A DNA stretch of 64,000 nucleotides, from contig NZ_BCVF01000009.1 of NCBI RefSeq assembly GCF_001591605.1, forward strand, positions 53,904 through 117,903, in the 5' to 3' direction. This DNA comes from Bacillus badius NBRC 15713 (GTDB lineage Bacteria; Bacillota; Bacilli; Bacillales; Domibacillaceae). The position numbers were made by a program, and so were the translations under genes. Position 1 is the stretch's first letter, and every line of letters begins with the position of its first letter. Shown here piece by piece: positions 42,691 through 52,142 of this stretch. The notes under the pieces were generated by a model. It had not been told where the DNA came from. It was given only the letters and a program-made list of their open reading frames with translations, and ran no database searches.

Positions 42691-43842
42691 TCACTGGTAA
42701 TGCTTAATAATTTCAATAAATAATTGAATGGCATCAGGAAATACCTCTTCATCAAGGTCGAATCTTGGATGGTGATGCGGGTAGCGGCTTTTTTCGCCGC
42801 CGATGCCTACGAAGATAAAGGCACCCGGTCTTTCTTGTAAATAAAAAGAAAAATCTTCGCCGCCCATGACAGGGTCGATTGCCTCGAATGTTTCCCTGCC
42901 GAATTGTTCGGCGATGATGGACTCGACAAATCGGGCTTGCCCCGGATCATTGATGACAGGCGGTGTGCCAAGAATAAATTCCACTGTTCCTTTGGCGCCA
43001 AACGCCTGGCAAATTCCCTCTGTTAAGTTCACCATATTTGTTTGAATCGTATGGATCGCCTCGGGTGTCAGCGCCCGGATTGTCCCGATTAATTTGGCAG
43101 TGTCCGGGATAATGTTATAATTCGTTCCTGCTTGAATTTGCCCCACGGTAATTACTCCTGCATCAATCGGATTTAAGCGCCGGCTAATGATGCTTTGAAA
43201 GGATTGAATTACATGGGTAGCAATATAAATAGGATCAATCGTTTCGTGTGGCATCGATCCGTGGCCGCCGGAGCCTTGAATGGTTATCTCAAAATCGTCA
43301 ATAGAAGCCATCATCGGACCGTTTGTTAAGCCGATTTTTCCTTTTTCAAGCCCTTGCCATAAATGAATGCCGAAGATGGCATCTACTCTCTCTAAAACGC
43401 CTTGTTGAATCAGGCGATCGGCTCCGCTGGGGGTCATTTCTTCGGATGACTGGAAAATCAGCATAACGTTTGGCTTGATTTGATTACTTTTTCTGGATAG
43501 CCATTCAGCAACGGCTAATAGGATCGCGGTATGGCCATCATGGCCGCATACGTGAGCGACCCCTGGTTTTTTGGAGATATAAGGCTTGTCGCCTTCTTCC
43601 ATAATCGGAAGAGCATCGATGTCTGCCCGCAAGGCAATCGTCTTCGCTCCTTCTGTTCCTTTAATAAAGGCTACTATACTGGGAGGCTCATAATCCAATA
43701 GTTCAATATTTAATTCTTCTAATCTGGTGCGGATAAACCGGCTCGTTTCATGCTCTTCTCCAGAAAGCTCGGGATATTGATGAAGATAGCGCCGGTCTTC
43801 AATCGCTTGTTTCGTTAAATCCATGATCTCTTTTGTTTCCAC
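42691..43842 (-). CDS. M20-family amidohydrolase
   Basis: 383 residues. Metal ligands and motifs of the N-acyl-amino-acid amidohydrolase/hippurase group: ALRADIDALPI, HVCGHDGHTA, FQSSEEMTPSGA, GGHGSMPHE and MGGEDFSFY. It cleaves amide bonds of acylated amino acids or related compounds in the cytoplasm. It is 51 bp from the downstream enolase-superfamily gene and 16 bp from the upstream transporter, forming a three-gene operon that likely imports an acylated amino acid, dipeptide or aminoacyl-glutamate and hydrolyses/epimerises it. Confidence 0.88.
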   Translation of the reverse strand: METKEIMDLTKQAIEDRRYLHQYPELSGEEHETSRFIRTRLEELNIELLDYEPPSIVAFIKGTEGAKTIALRADIDALPIMEEGDKPYISKKPGVAHVCGHDGHTAILLAVAEWLSRKSNQIKPNVMLIFQSSEEMTPSGADRLIQQGVLERVDAIFGIHLWQGLEKGKIGLTNGPMMASIDDFEITIQGSGGHGSMPHETIDPIYIATHVIQSFQSIISRRLNPIDAGVITVGQIQAGTNYNIIPDTAKLIGTIRALTPEAIHTIQTNMVNLTEGICQAFGAKGTVEFILGTPPVINDPGQARFVESIIAEQFGRETFEAIDPVMGGEDFSFYLQERPGAFIFVGIGGEKSRYPHHHPRFDLDEEVFPDAIQLFIEIIKHYQ

Positions 43843-43858
43843 GAGTAACTCCCCTTTT

Positions 43859-45274
43859 TTAAAATGGTCCGTATTGAATCAACTGAGCAATCACAAGAGC
43901 AACCACCGCAACGGTTACTTGAATGAGCATAAATGGAAAAATCCACTTTATCCACTTGCCCCATGGAATGCCTGCAATGGAGAGACCGGCCATCAGAAAT
44001 CCTACGGTTGGGAAAATGATATTCGACATGCCATCCCCAAACTGATAGGCAAGAACAGCGGTTTGCCGTGTGACACCAATCATGTCAGATAGCGGAGCCA
44101 TAATAGGCATCGTTAAGGCGGCTTGGCCACTTCCAGACGGGACTAAAAAGTTTAAAAACAATTGAAAGATAAACATTCCGACAGCATTCAATGCAGGAGG
44201 AATGACATCCAGTAATCGAGCTGTATGGTACAAGATGGTATCAATCAGGCCGGCATCATTAAAAATGACCAGAATGGATTGGGCCAGCCCGATAATTAAG
44301 GCGCCGCCAATCAAATCCCCCGCTCCCCGAATAAACGAATTGGCAATGTGAGACGGAGCCAGCTTTCCGACAAGACCCATAATAATTCCAAATAACAAGA
44401 ACAGACCGGCGATTTCAGTGATATACCATCCTAATTTCATCACCCCGTACATGAGCACGATGAAGTTAAGGAGGAAGGTTACCATTACAAGCTTATGTCT
44501 CATGCTCATTTTTATATTGGCACCGGCGAGCGCCTCCTTGTTTCCCGGCTGAAAGTTGCCGTAGAAGCCAAGAGACGGGTTATCCTTCACTTTGCTTGCA
44601 TAGCGATACACATACAGGACGGCTGCCAAGTATAAGACGACAAAGATGACAACGCGAAAGATAATTCCTGAAAACATTGGCAGCTCAGCGATTTCTTGGG
44701 CAATCCCTACTGTAAACGGATTCATTACAGCAGAAGAGAAACCGACAGAGGCACCAAGAATAACGATGGCAAATCCCGTCATCGCATCAAAACCTAAAGC
44801 GACGGCAAGCGGCACCAATATTCCAACATATACAATCGTTTCATCAGACATTCCCATTAAGGAACCGGCACAGGCAAAGAAGAGCATTAATACAGGGATG
44901 ATTAATTTTTCCCTATTGACCATTTTCACCGAAAGCATAGATATAAAAGAATCTAATGCACCAGTGGCTGATAGAATGCCGAAGGTGCCGCCAACAATGA
45001 GTACGAAGAAAATAATACTCGATCCTTGCATCATGCCAGAGTGGACACTGCTAAAGATATCTAAAAACCCGATAGGATGTTCATCTGCGTATTGGAAGGT
45101 GCCAGGTTGAATAACACTGCGTCCATTGACTTCCTCTCTTTGAAATTCGCCTGCAGGAATGATATAAGTTAAAACGGATGATAACACAATCAGGCAAAAT
45201 ATTAAGACATATACATTGATTCCTTTTGGCTCTTTCGTACTTCTCATATCGACTTTAGTCTCTAATTTACTCAT
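43859..45274 (-). CDS. YfcC-family membrane transporter (basic amino acid/C4-dicarboxylate antiporter-like)
   Basis: 471 residues, about 12 membrane segments. Opening INVYVLIFCLIVLSSVLTYIIPAGEF and the central GMSDETIVYVGILVPLAVALGFD and SGSGQAALTMPIMAPLSDMIG are typical of the YfcC/DcuC-like (IT superfamily) group. The role is uptake of the substrate handled by the M20 and enolase-superfamily enzymes downstream (inference). The preceding 260 bases (45275-45537) contain a polypyrimidine tract and the terminator of the LysR gene. Confidence 0.85.
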   Translation of the reverse strand: MSKLETKVDMRSTKEPKGINVYVLIFCLIVLSSVLTYIIPAGEFQREEVNGRSVIQPGTFQYADEHPIGFLDIFSSVHSGMMQGSSIIFFVLIVGGTFGILSATGALDSFISMLSVKMVNREKLIIPVLMLFFACAGSLMGMSDETIVYVGILVPLAVALGFDAMTGFAIVILGASVGFSSAVMNPFTVGIAQEIAELPMFSGIIFRVVIFVVLYLAAVLYVYRYASKVKDNPSLGFYGNFQPGNKEALAGANIKMSMRHKLVMVTFLLNFIVLMYGVMKLGWYITEIAGLFLLFGIIMGLVGKLAPSHIANSFIRGAGDLIGGALIIGLAQSILVIFNDAGLIDTILYHTARLLDVIPPALNAVGMFIFQLFLNFLVPSGSGQAALTMPIMAPLSDMIGVTRQTAVLAYQFGDGMSNIIFPTVGFLMAGLSIAGIPWGKWIKWIFPFMLIQVTVAVVALVIAQLIQYGPF

Positions 45275-45477
45275 CTTTCATCCCCCTTTAATAAAGGCCT
45301 AGCATTATGAACTTTTCTTCTGTTTCAACATTCTGTTCAATCGATGTTTCTTTTCCCTCCTTTTGCTTCCTCCCGTTTTTTTTTGAAAGTTCCGTCTTAT
45401 TCACATTGTAATGGATCGAAAATCAAATAAAAAATTGCGATTTCAAATAGTTACTATTAGTAAATTTGCATATAAAA

Positions 45478-45510
45478 AGGCGACTGTTGCCTATTAGGCA
45501 ACGTCGCCTT
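45478..45510 (-). terminator. Terminator of LysR gene
   Basis: AAGGCGACTGTTGCC pairs with GGCAACGTCGCCTT (one bulge). A T-run follows on the minus strand, separating the LysR gene from the transporter operon. Confidence 0.8.
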
Positions 45511-45537
45511 CAGAAAAAGCAGAGAAGCCAAGCCTAT

Positions 45538-46398
45538 TTAAATGGTGCTCCACATATCTGTGACCAAATCAATGAACGTATTTACATTGCTAAAGCCTTT
45601 CAGGTTTTCAGGATAAACTACGTATGTAGGCAATCTTTTGGGGAAGCGGTAAAGCACATGCAGGCTGCCCTCGCTCACTTCCTTTTGGATGATGCGGTCG
45701 CTTAATAAAGCAATGCCGACTTCTCCCAGAACAGCCCGTTTGATGGCCTCCTCGCTGCCAAACTCAACAATGGTTTTGGGTGCACACCGAATTTCGCGCA
45801 GACAGCCTTGAATAATGCTGTCCATCCCATAGGTAATAAACGGATAGTCATCAAATATTTCCTGAATCGGCCGGTGATCGACAATGAGCGGGCTGCCCAC
45901 GAGAACTAAATCCTCTTCATCAATCAAAACCTCCTCAATGCCCGGCCGGCTTTGCTTTCCTGCCACAAAGCCGACATCAGCCTTGTTGGAGCTGACCAGA
46001 TTCATCGTTTCTTTGCTGTTAAAGCAGAGAAGCTTAATGTTTACTTGAGGGTAAAGCTTAATGAAAGGTCCTAAAATATGAGACAAATAATATCCGCAGT
46101 AAAATTCGGGGGCGGCAATCGTTAAGTGCCCAAACGGCCTTTCGAACTTTTTTAAATCAAGCTCCATTTCGTCTATCACCTGGAAAAGCGTATCCGTATG
46201 TTCTTTCAGCAGTTTCCCGATCTGAGAAAGAAATATCTTCTTCCCCACTCTGTTGAATAAGGTGTGCCCTAACTCTTCCTCCAGCGCTTTAATCTGCTGA
46301 CTAATTGTCGGCTGGCTATAATTCAGAATTTGAGCGGCTTTGGTGAAGTTCAAATAAGTAGAAACTACATGAAATGTTTTTAAATTGCGCAAATCCAT
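45538..46398 (-). CDS. LysR-family transcriptional regulator
   Basis: 286 residues from ATG 46398 (AAAGGGTGTGG site), giving the canonical start MDLRNLKTFHVVSTYLNFTK; a 24-codon extension upstream is unlikely. HTH AAQILNYSQPTISQQIKALE, effector domain with HLTIAAPEFYCGYYLSHIL and VGIALLSDRII. Same strand as, and upstream of, the transporter/M20/enolase operon, but with a terminator between, so it may act on that operon's promoter. Inducer unknown. Confidence 0.88.
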   Translation of the reverse strand: MDLRNLKTFHVVSTYLNFTKAAQILNYSQPTISQQIKALEEELGHTLFNRVGKKIFLSQIGKLLKEHTDTLFQVIDEMELDLKKFERPFGHLTIAAPEFYCGYYLSHILGPFIKLYPQVNIKLLCFNSKETMNLVSSNKADVGFVAGKQSRPGIEEVLIDEEDLVLVGSPLIVDHRPIQEIFDDYPFITYGMDSIIQGCLREIRCAPKTIVEFGSEEAIKRAVLGEVGIALLSDRIIQKEVSEGSLHVLYRFPKRLPTYVVYPENLKGFSNVNTFIDLVTDMWSTI

Positions 46399-46543
46399 CG
46401 ATCCACACCCTTTCTCAGAATCGAGCAGCTGTCTATTATCGTGCGTCTTTTCTGTTAATTGGAATACCATTATACCGAAAAAGCCCCGCTGCGTCAGATG
46501 GAGTTATTTTCCTTAGTCTGCCCTTGGAGGGATTGCGCTCAAT

Positions 46544-46574
46544 AAAAAGACTTCATTGAAAAATGAAGTCTTTT
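46544..46574 (-). terminator. Terminator of GNAT gene
   Basis: AAAAAGACTTCATT, loop GAAA, AATGAAGTCTTTT. It lies 15 bases after the stop of the acetyltransferase gene on the minus strand. Confidence 0.82.
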
Positions 46575-46588
46575 GTCTGGGTATATAG

Positions 46589-47086
46589 TCATTGTATAGA
46601 AGGTGTGCTTTCTTTGCTACCTTCCTGCAGAAATTTCTCCATTTCATTGTTCTTTTTTATAAAACCCATTTTCGCATAAAGCGGTTCGCCGGCTTCGGTT
46701 GCGTGCAGCCATATTCGTTTGACGCCCCTTTGCTTGCTTTCCTCTATACAGCATTCAAGCAGTTTGCCCGCCAAGCCCTTTCCGCGATATTCAGGAAGAG
46801 TATACATATTCAGAATATAGGCTTCCAGTCCTTGAGGATTTTCCGGATAAGGAGGTCTTTTAAACAATGCCATTCCGCTTATACTGGCCGGTTTTTCATC
46901 TATTTCAGCTATATAGGAAATAAATTCACGATTTGAAAGAGCATGTTGCAAATACTCTCTGGTCGAAGCGGCCAAAAGCTGTTCTTCCTCCGAGGAATGT
47001 AATTCGCCCACTTCTTTTAACAAAGCCAGCCGCAGGTCTATGATCGCATCTATTTGCTCAAATGAGGCTTTCAAGCAACGGAACAT
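46589..47086 (-). CDS. GNAT-family N-acetyltransferase
   Basis: 165 residues from ATG 47086 (AGAGGGTG site); a 13-codon upstream extension lacks a ribosome site. The acetyl-CoA loop is in LNMYTLPEYRGKGLAGKLL (Q/RxxGxG/A: YRGKGLAG), followed by WLHATEAGEPLYAKMGF, the usual final strand. The substrate is unknown; related proteins acetylate small amines or protein N-termini. Separate transcript. 47087-47296 holds no other gene. Confidence 0.88.
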   Translation of the reverse strand: MFRCLKASFEQIDAIIDLRLALLKEVGELHSSEEEQLLAASTREYLQHALSNREFISYIAEIDEKPASISGMALFKRPPYPENPQGLEAYILNMYTLPEYRGKGLAGKLLECCIEESKQRGVKRIWLHATEAGEPLYAKMGFIKKNNEMEKFLQEGSKESTPSIQ

Positions 47087-47296
47087 AAAAAAACACCCTC
47101 TTGTATTCATAGTAGTTTCTATCATTAATACGATACAGAGGATGTTTTTTCCTTGCTCATTTCAGTAGGCCGCACTCATTTTTCGTTTGAAGGCGGTTAT
47201 TAACTATAAAAGAATCTTTATTTATTTATTAAAACCAATCTTCTTTTCTTCTTTGTTTGTTAGAAACCTTTTACTCTTTGACGGTTGCTGCTTGTA

Positions 47297-48253
47297 TTAC
47301 TGATTTTTCAATAGGTAGTTAGAGAGGTCATCCATGATATGGTTGGCCGCTTGAACTCCCAGGCCGCTTAGCCAGGTTTCGTCATTGACTTGATATACTT
47401 TCTTTTCCTTTACAGCTGTTAGCTCATTCCACGCAGGATTCTTCATAACCTTTGTGTTTAACAGGTTTTCTTTATCGCGTGTGAACCAGAAAATGACGTC
47501 GCCTTCCATGTCATCAATCTGTTCCTCTGTTAATTGGACGGAAAACTCATTCTTATTCTGTGCCGGCGGCCGCGGCAAGCCGGCATCCTGAATGACTGCC
47601 CCGCTAAAAGAATCTTTTAAATAGGCGGCTACATGATCGGTCCGTGCCCGCAAAATAGAGATTTTTGAATGAGCAGCGTTTTCGCCCATTTTCTGTTTAA
47701 AATCATCCAGGCGCTGTTGGTAATCGCCTAATATTTTTTCGCCTTCTTCTGTTTTTCCAAGTGCCTCTGCTTGCAGTTTTAAATTTTCTTTCCATGTGAC
47801 GCCTAGCTCCTCAACAAAAACTGTTGGGGCAATTTTCGAAAGCTTGTCATAAATCGCTTCATGAGTGTCCTTGCTTCCTAGAATTAAGTCGGGCTTCAGC
47901 GACGCAATCGCTTCTAAATTAGGCTGGTCAACCGTACCGATATTTTTGATTCCCGCTGCCTGGTCTTTAAGATAAGACGGAAACGGCTCATCAATAAAAA
48001 CTGTAGCGGCTCCGACCGGCTTTACATCTAAAGCCAGTACGTTATCAAGAGTTCCATTATCGAGCACTATCACCTTATCCGGCTGATCAGTAACCTTCGT
48101 TTCGCCCATTGCATGTTTCACTACCCGCTCCTTCGCTGCTTGTTTGCCTGATGATTTATCCTCAGCCTGTTGATCGCTGCTGCATGCTGCAAGGGCGAGT
48201 GCCAAGAAAATCGAGCAAATGAGCATAACAATGCGTTGGTGTTTGTTTGGCAT
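47297..48253 (-). CDS. yfiY: Iron-siderophore ABC transporter substrate-binding lipoprotein (YfiY-like)
   Basis: 318 residues with a lipoprotein signal (MLICSIFLALALAACSS). FhuD/FecB type: TVDQPNLEAIASLKPDLILG, EQIDDMEGDVIFWF and the closing VYQVNDETWLSGLGVQAAN. In Bacillus, YfiY binds ferric hydroxamate-citrate siderophores such as schizokinen and arthrobactin and works with YfiZ/YfhA permeases and a distant ATPase. Here the two permease genes are divergent across a Fur box. A ligand similar to the siderophore made by the locus at 52.8-63.9 kb is likely (inference). Confidence 0.88.
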   Translation of the reverse strand: MPNKHQRIVMLICSIFLALALAACSSDQQAEDKSSGKQAAKERVVKHAMGETKVTDQPDKVIVLDNGTLDNVLALDVKPVGAATVFIDEPFPSYLKDQAAGIKNIGTVDQPNLEAIASLKPDLILGSKDTHEAIYDKLSKIAPTVFVEELGVTWKENLKLQAEALGKTEEGEKILGDYQQRLDDFKQKMGENAAHSKISILRARTDHVAAYLKDSFSGAVIQDAGLPRPPAQNKNEFSVQLTEEQIDDMEGDVIFWFTRDKENLLNTKVMKNPAWNELTAVKEKKVYQVNDETWLSGLGVQAANHIMDDLSNYLLKNQ

Positions 48254-48297
48254 TGACTATTTCCTCCTTCAAATGTAAAATCTTACTATGTAATAAT

Positions 48298-48318
48298 TGA
48301 TAATAATTATCATTATCA
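48298..48318. promoter_or_regulatory. Fur box between yfiY and yfiZ
   Basis: TGATAATAATTATCATTATCA contains the perfect 7-1-7 palindrome TGATAATNATTATCA of Bacillus Fur and a third half-site. Position suits iron repression of both divergent genes. Confidence 0.9.
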
Positions 48319-48380
48319 AATATAGAGGGTGGATCAAATATTGTCAATAACATTTTTGGTTAATTTTAGAATCTTTTCGG

Positions 48381-49382
48381 GTGGTGAATGAAGTGTACAC
48401 GTTGGTATCTAAGAGGCCTGGTGTGTGGCTGATTCTGGCCTTTGTGGCCATGCTTAGCTGTTTTGCGGCAAGCATTGCTTATGGAATATCTGAAATTTCG
48501 ATACATACTGTCTGGTCTGCATTGACTGACTTTAACGGTTCAAAAGAGCATGTCATTATTCGAACCGTTCGTCTTCCGCGGGCTCTTATCGCTTTAGTAG
48601 TAGGAGCTTGTTTAGGGGCAGCAGGGGCTATTATGCAGGCATTGACAAGAAATCCTCTTGCTTCCCCTGATATCCTGGGGGTAAATCAAGGGGCGGCCCT
48701 GTTGATGGTTCTGTCGATTTTTTTTATGGACGATGGCTCCCTGATGTCCAGAACTTGGTTTGCGATGATAGGAGCAGCCCTCGCTGCTGTCCTTGTTTAT
48801 GGGCTTAGTTCCATTGGCCACAGGGGATTGACCCCCTTAAAGTTGACGCTGGCCGGAGCTACGGTGGCTTTGCTGCTTTCTTCTATTACGCAAGGAATTC
48901 TCATCCTGCATGAACGCTCTTTAGATGAAATGCGTTTCTGGCTGGCCGGATCAGTGGCAGGGCGGGATATCCAGCTTTTTCTCCAGGCTGTGCCGTTTAT
49001 GGTGATTGGCATCCTATTAGCCATTCTTCTAAGCAAGCAAATTAACCTGCTTAGTTTAGGAGATGATGTGGCGTATGGACTTGGCCAAAAAATTGTAACA
49101 GTAAAGCTTTTATCCCTTGCGGCTGTTGTTTTATTAACGGGAAGCGCGGTTTCTGTCGCGGGCCCTATTGGGTTTATCGGGCTAGCTGTTCCCCACATCG
49201 TCCGTTCGCTCATCGGGAGTGATTACCGCTGGGTTTTTCCTTATTCTGCCGTTTTAGGAGCGATCACCTTACTGGCTGCTGATATAGGCGCCCGCTTTTT
49301 TTATGAAGTCCCTATTGGCGTCATGACCGCGTTAATAGGCGCCCCTTTTTTCATCTTTCTGGCTAGAAGGAGTGTTCACTGA
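48381..49382 (+). CDS. yfiZ: Siderophore ABC transporter permease (YfiZ-like)
   Basis: 333 residues; GTG at 48381. FecCD family with IIRTVRLPRALIALVVGACLG, ALTRNPLASPDILGVNQGA and GLAVPHIVRSLIGSDYRW near the end, where the ATPase docks. Forms a heterodimer with the product of the next gene, 2 bases downstream. No ATPase gene is encoded nearby, as in the B. subtilis system, where YusV is supplied from elsewhere. Confidence 0.9.
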   Translation: MVNEVYTLVSKRPGVWLILAFVAMLSCFAASIAYGISEISIHTVWSALTDFNGSKEHVIIRTVRLPRALIALVVGACLGAAGAIMQALTRNPLASPDILGVNQGAALLMVLSIFFMDDGSLMSRTWFAMIGAALAAVLVYGLSSIGHRGLTPLKLTLAGATVALLLSSITQGILILHERSLDEMRFWLAGSVAGRDIQLFLQAVPFMVIGILLAILLSKQINLLSLGDDVAYGLGQKIVTVKLLSLAAVVLLTGSAVSVAGPIGFIGLAVPHIVRSLIGSDYRWVFPYSAVLGAITLLAADIGARFFYEVPIGVMTALIGAPFFIFLARRSVH

Positions 49383-49384
49383 AT

Positions 49385-50422
49385 ATGGATTCCGCTAATA
49401 CAATACCTATCAAAAGAAAAAAGTTTTCTTTGTCTTTGTCTAAAAAAACTTTATTCCTTCTTTTCTTTTTGACGGCTCTTAATGGGGCGGTGCTGATCGT
49501 CAGTGTCAGTGTCGGGGAATATCCGATTCCTCTCGTGGAAGTGGTTCAAACAATAGCAGGGACAGGCAGCGCCGAATACGATTTTATTGTGAATACACTG
49601 CGTCTTCCGCGCACGCTCGTTGCCTTCCTTGCTGGAGCGGGATTGGCCGTATCGGGTTTGATTCTTCAAGGCTTGACGAGAAATTCCTTGGCATCTCCTA
49701 GTGTGCTTGGACTGAATGCGGGTGCGAGCTTGGCCGCTGTCACTGTCATTGTGCTTCTTCCCGCTGTTTCTCTTTTTTGGCTGCCTTTCGCTGCCTTTTC
49801 AGGGGCTTTTCTGGCTGGTTCTTTTGCTTACTTTCTAGCATGGAAGCAAGGAAGCTCGCCCGTGCGCCTCATCCTGGTTGGAATCGGCATCTCTTCTATT
49901 GCCCAAGCGCTAGTGACCATTGTTATGACATTTGGGCGTATTCAATTAGTCGGACAAGCAGCCATTTGGATGACTGGCAGTGTGTATGGAAGAGGATGGG
50001 AGCATTTTTGGCCGCTATTTCTCTGGATTGGCCTGCTTATTCCGTTCACATGGCTGCAAGCACGGCACTTAAATATTTTTCAGCTGGGAGAGGACATAGC
50101 TAAAGGAGCCGGCGTGAAGGTAGAATGGCAGCGCGGCATCCTATTGCTGACAAGTGTCGCGCTTGCCGGAGTCTGCGTGGCTGCGGCCGGTACCATTAAT
50201 TTTGTGGGGTTAATGGCACCTCATATGGCCCGCCGGCTGGCAGGAGCGTCTCATGCCTCTTTAGTGCCCCTATCTGCCTTGATTGGCGGTTTGCTTGTTA
50301 TGAGTGCTGATTTAGTAGGGAGGGTCATTCTCGCGCCTATTGAAGTTCCTTGCGGGATCATTACAGCGGTTGTAGGGGCTCCGTATTTAATTTATCTTCT
50401 CTATAAAGGAGACAATAAGTAA
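49385..50422 (+). CDS. yfhA: Siderophore ABC transporter permease (YfhA-like)
   Basis: 345 residues; nearly overlaps yfiZ. FecCD motifs FIVNTLRLPRTLVAFLAGAGL, LTRNSLASPSVLGLNAGASL and GLMAPHMARRLAGA. Second half of the import channel. A terminator follows 22 bases after the stop. Confidence 0.9.
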   Translation: MDSANTIPIKRKKFSLSLSKKTLFLLFFLTALNGAVLIVSVSVGEYPIPLVEVVQTIAGTGSAEYDFIVNTLRLPRTLVAFLAGAGLAVSGLILQGLTRNSLASPSVLGLNAGASLAAVTVIVLLPAVSLFWLPFAAFSGAFLAGSFAYFLAWKQGSSPVRLILVGIGISSIAQALVTIVMTFGRIQLVGQAAIWMTGSVYGRGWEHFWPLFLWIGLLIPFTWLQARHLNIFQLGEDIAKGAGVKVEWQRGILLLTSVALAGVCVAAAGTINFVGLMAPHMARRLAGASHASLVPLSALIGGLLVMSADLVGRVILAPIEVPCGIITAVVGAPYLIYLLYKGDNK

Positions 50423-50443
50423 TTTAAAAAGCTAAGTGAGCAT

Positions 50444-50475
50444 AACCCCGTCCTCGATTTAGGATGGGGTAAAAA
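50444..50475 (+). terminator. Terminator of siderophore permease operon
   Basis: ACCCCGTCCT, loop CGATTT, AGGATGGGGT, then AAAAATATAG. A second G+C-rich hairpin (GTCCCGGGAG/CTCCCGGGAC at 50540-50568) lies before the converging gene end at 50588. Confidence 0.7.
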
Positions 50476-50587
50476 TATAGTAATAACATCGTTTCAAAAT
50501 TTAAGGATGATTCCTCTTCGTTAAAGACGGGATCGCGGTGTCCCGGGAGCGTCGAAAACTCCCGGGACTCTTCCACCCATAAATCTA

Positions 50588-51454
50588 TTATTCTGAGCTG
50601 TTTTTAAATGCTTTTTCCTTTGTCTTAAATTCTTCCTCTGTTACAGCATGAAAGATTAAAGGGCGGTCTGTCTCCCAAAATGACAGTTCAAATTGGGAGG
50701 CATCCCCGTGAAAATGCCCTGTTAGTTTAGTTTTCTTTCCATCAACCGTCGTGTAGAGCTGCAGCATGCTCCCGTCCGTTATTCCAACCGCCTCATATCT
50801 AGTTTCTGTGTAAGGTTTATTGTGATCACTTTTACGGGTCCTCATAAGAAGTGAACCTGACACATCTCCTTCACGTGTCCACTCGTCTATTGTGAGAAGC
50901 AACTGAAACGGTTCTTCCTTCTCAGAGTAAAGGTAACCGAAAGTACGATCTAGTTCGGAAAAAAAGGAATCTGCATGTTGATTGAAATACTGTTCTTCGT
51001 TATAGTCAGCCTCCTTTGCCTCGTCTTGAAAATCCTTTATCTCTTGATCAAATTCTCTGCGGTCAACCGCTCTGTACAATCTTTCATACTTTCCCTGCTT
51101 TTCCTTAATCAAAAGATTTTCTCCAGAAAACTCAACATCGACCTTCTCTGTTTTCCCTTTAAAGTCTAACTTGAATTCATAGCCTTCCTCAGTTTTTTTT
51201 CCGGTCAGGGGATACTTGGTTTCCTGAATAGAAGAGTCTTCTTCGACGACATCCAGTTGGTGAAGTGTTCCCTTTACCTTCCTGCTGGAGTTTGTTAGAT
51301 CAAACCAATAAAAATCGCCATTTCCCCCCTTATATACAAATGCATAAGGAGTGTTGAGAGGCCCCTTTGGATGTAAGCTCGGCCACCATAGTAAAGCACT
51401 AATCAGCAGCCCGCCGACTAGCACGGCTAAGCCTAAATATTTGAATGTATTCAC
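50588..51454 (-). CDS. Membrane-anchored hypothetical protein
   Basis: 288 residues; one N-terminal membrane segment (YLGLAVLVGGLLISALLWW), the rest hydrophilic and probably extracellular (FVYKGGNGDFYWFDLTNSSR, EFDQEIKDFQDEAKEADY, LLLTIDEWTREGDVSGSL). Beta-rich pattern, no cysteines after the anchor. No family recognised. Single gene between the siderophore permeases and the DUF2812/PadR pair; it shows no sign of iron control. Confidence 0.7.
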   Translation of the reverse strand: MNTFKYLGLAVLVGGLLISALLWWPSLHPKGPLNTPYAFVYKGGNGDFYWFDLTNSSRKVKGTLHQLDVVEEDSSIQETKYPLTGKKTEEGYEFKLDFKGKTEKVDVEFSGENLLIKEKQGKYERLYRAVDRREFDQEIKDFQDEAKEADYNEEQYFNQHADSFFSELDRTFGYLYSEKEEPFQLLLTIDEWTREGDVSGSLLMRTRKSDHNKPYTETRYEAVGITDGSMLQLYTTVDGKKTKLTGHFHGDASQFELSFWETDRPLIFHAVTEEEFKTKEKAFKNSSE

Positions 51455-51575
51455 TTTGCTCCCCCCTATGATTCACAAACAGGACCCTTGGCAGGAAAAC
51501 GCTGCATCTTGTGCTTCCAGTCGATAAGCTTACTTTTTGGGATGAAAAAAAGTTTACACTTAACTCCCTAGCATA

Positions 51576-52142
51576 TTATTTTTCTTTTAACATTGAATAC
51601 TTTCGATAAGCTTTATAGAAACTGCTGCCAAATAAAACAACCAGAAGCATGGGAGACAACTTCAAAAGGACAAATGGAGTTTCAAATAAAAATGCCTTCC
51701 AAAACAATGACCCATTCATGCTCCAAAGACCTTCATGGTATAATTCCGAATCCTTGTAAAGCATGTAAGAATAAGCTGCGAACAGCATACCCAGCCAAAA
51801 TGGATACCCCATTAATCTTTTATAATAATTCCCCCTTGATTGGCGATCCGAGAAGATTTCATTTTGATCATCTCCTTCTTTTTGCCAATACCGTATTCCA
51901 CTAAGCCAGGGTCCCTTTATATAGCTCCAACTGAAATCCTCATATATTCCTTTGTATTCAGCTAACTTTTTCCTAGGTAAATAATCTTGATAATCCAGTC
52001 GCATCACATATCTCTTGTCAGTTTTTTCGAAAGTGTATGTTCCTAATCCACTAATATTTGTACAACGATAGCCTTTTTGTAATTGCTCGTTCAGCCATTG
52101 CTCTTCTTTTTCAATATCAAAAAACATCTTAAATTTCTTCAT
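51576..52142 (-). CDS. DUF2812 membrane protein
   Basis: 188 residues from ATG 52142 (GGAAG 8 bases upstream). The first half is the DUF2812 pattern (KKFKMFFDIEKEEQWLNEQL, GLGTYTFEKTDKRYVMRLDY), the second half has two membrane segments. In Firmicutes DUF2812 proteins are very often paired with PadR-like repressors, as here, with an overlap of 14 bases. Function unknown; possibly a membrane sensor or stress protein repressed by its partner. Confidence 0.82.
   Translation of the reverse strand: MKKFKMFFDIEKEEQWLNEQLQKGYRCTNISGLGTYTFEKTDKRYVMRLDYQDYLPRKKLAEYKGIYEDFSWSYIKGPWLSGIRYWQKEGDDQNEIFSDRQSRGNYYKRLMGYPFWLGMLFAAYSYMLYKDSELYHEGLWSMNGSLFWKAFLFETPFVLLKLSPMLLVVLFGSSFYKAYRKYSMLKEK

Noticed and set aside
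45290..45400. Polypyrimidine stretch upstream of the YfcC-like gene as a possible RNA element
   Set aside because: No consistent secondary structure or known motif could be drawn; it only contains purine-rich ribosome-site-like sequence on the minus strand.
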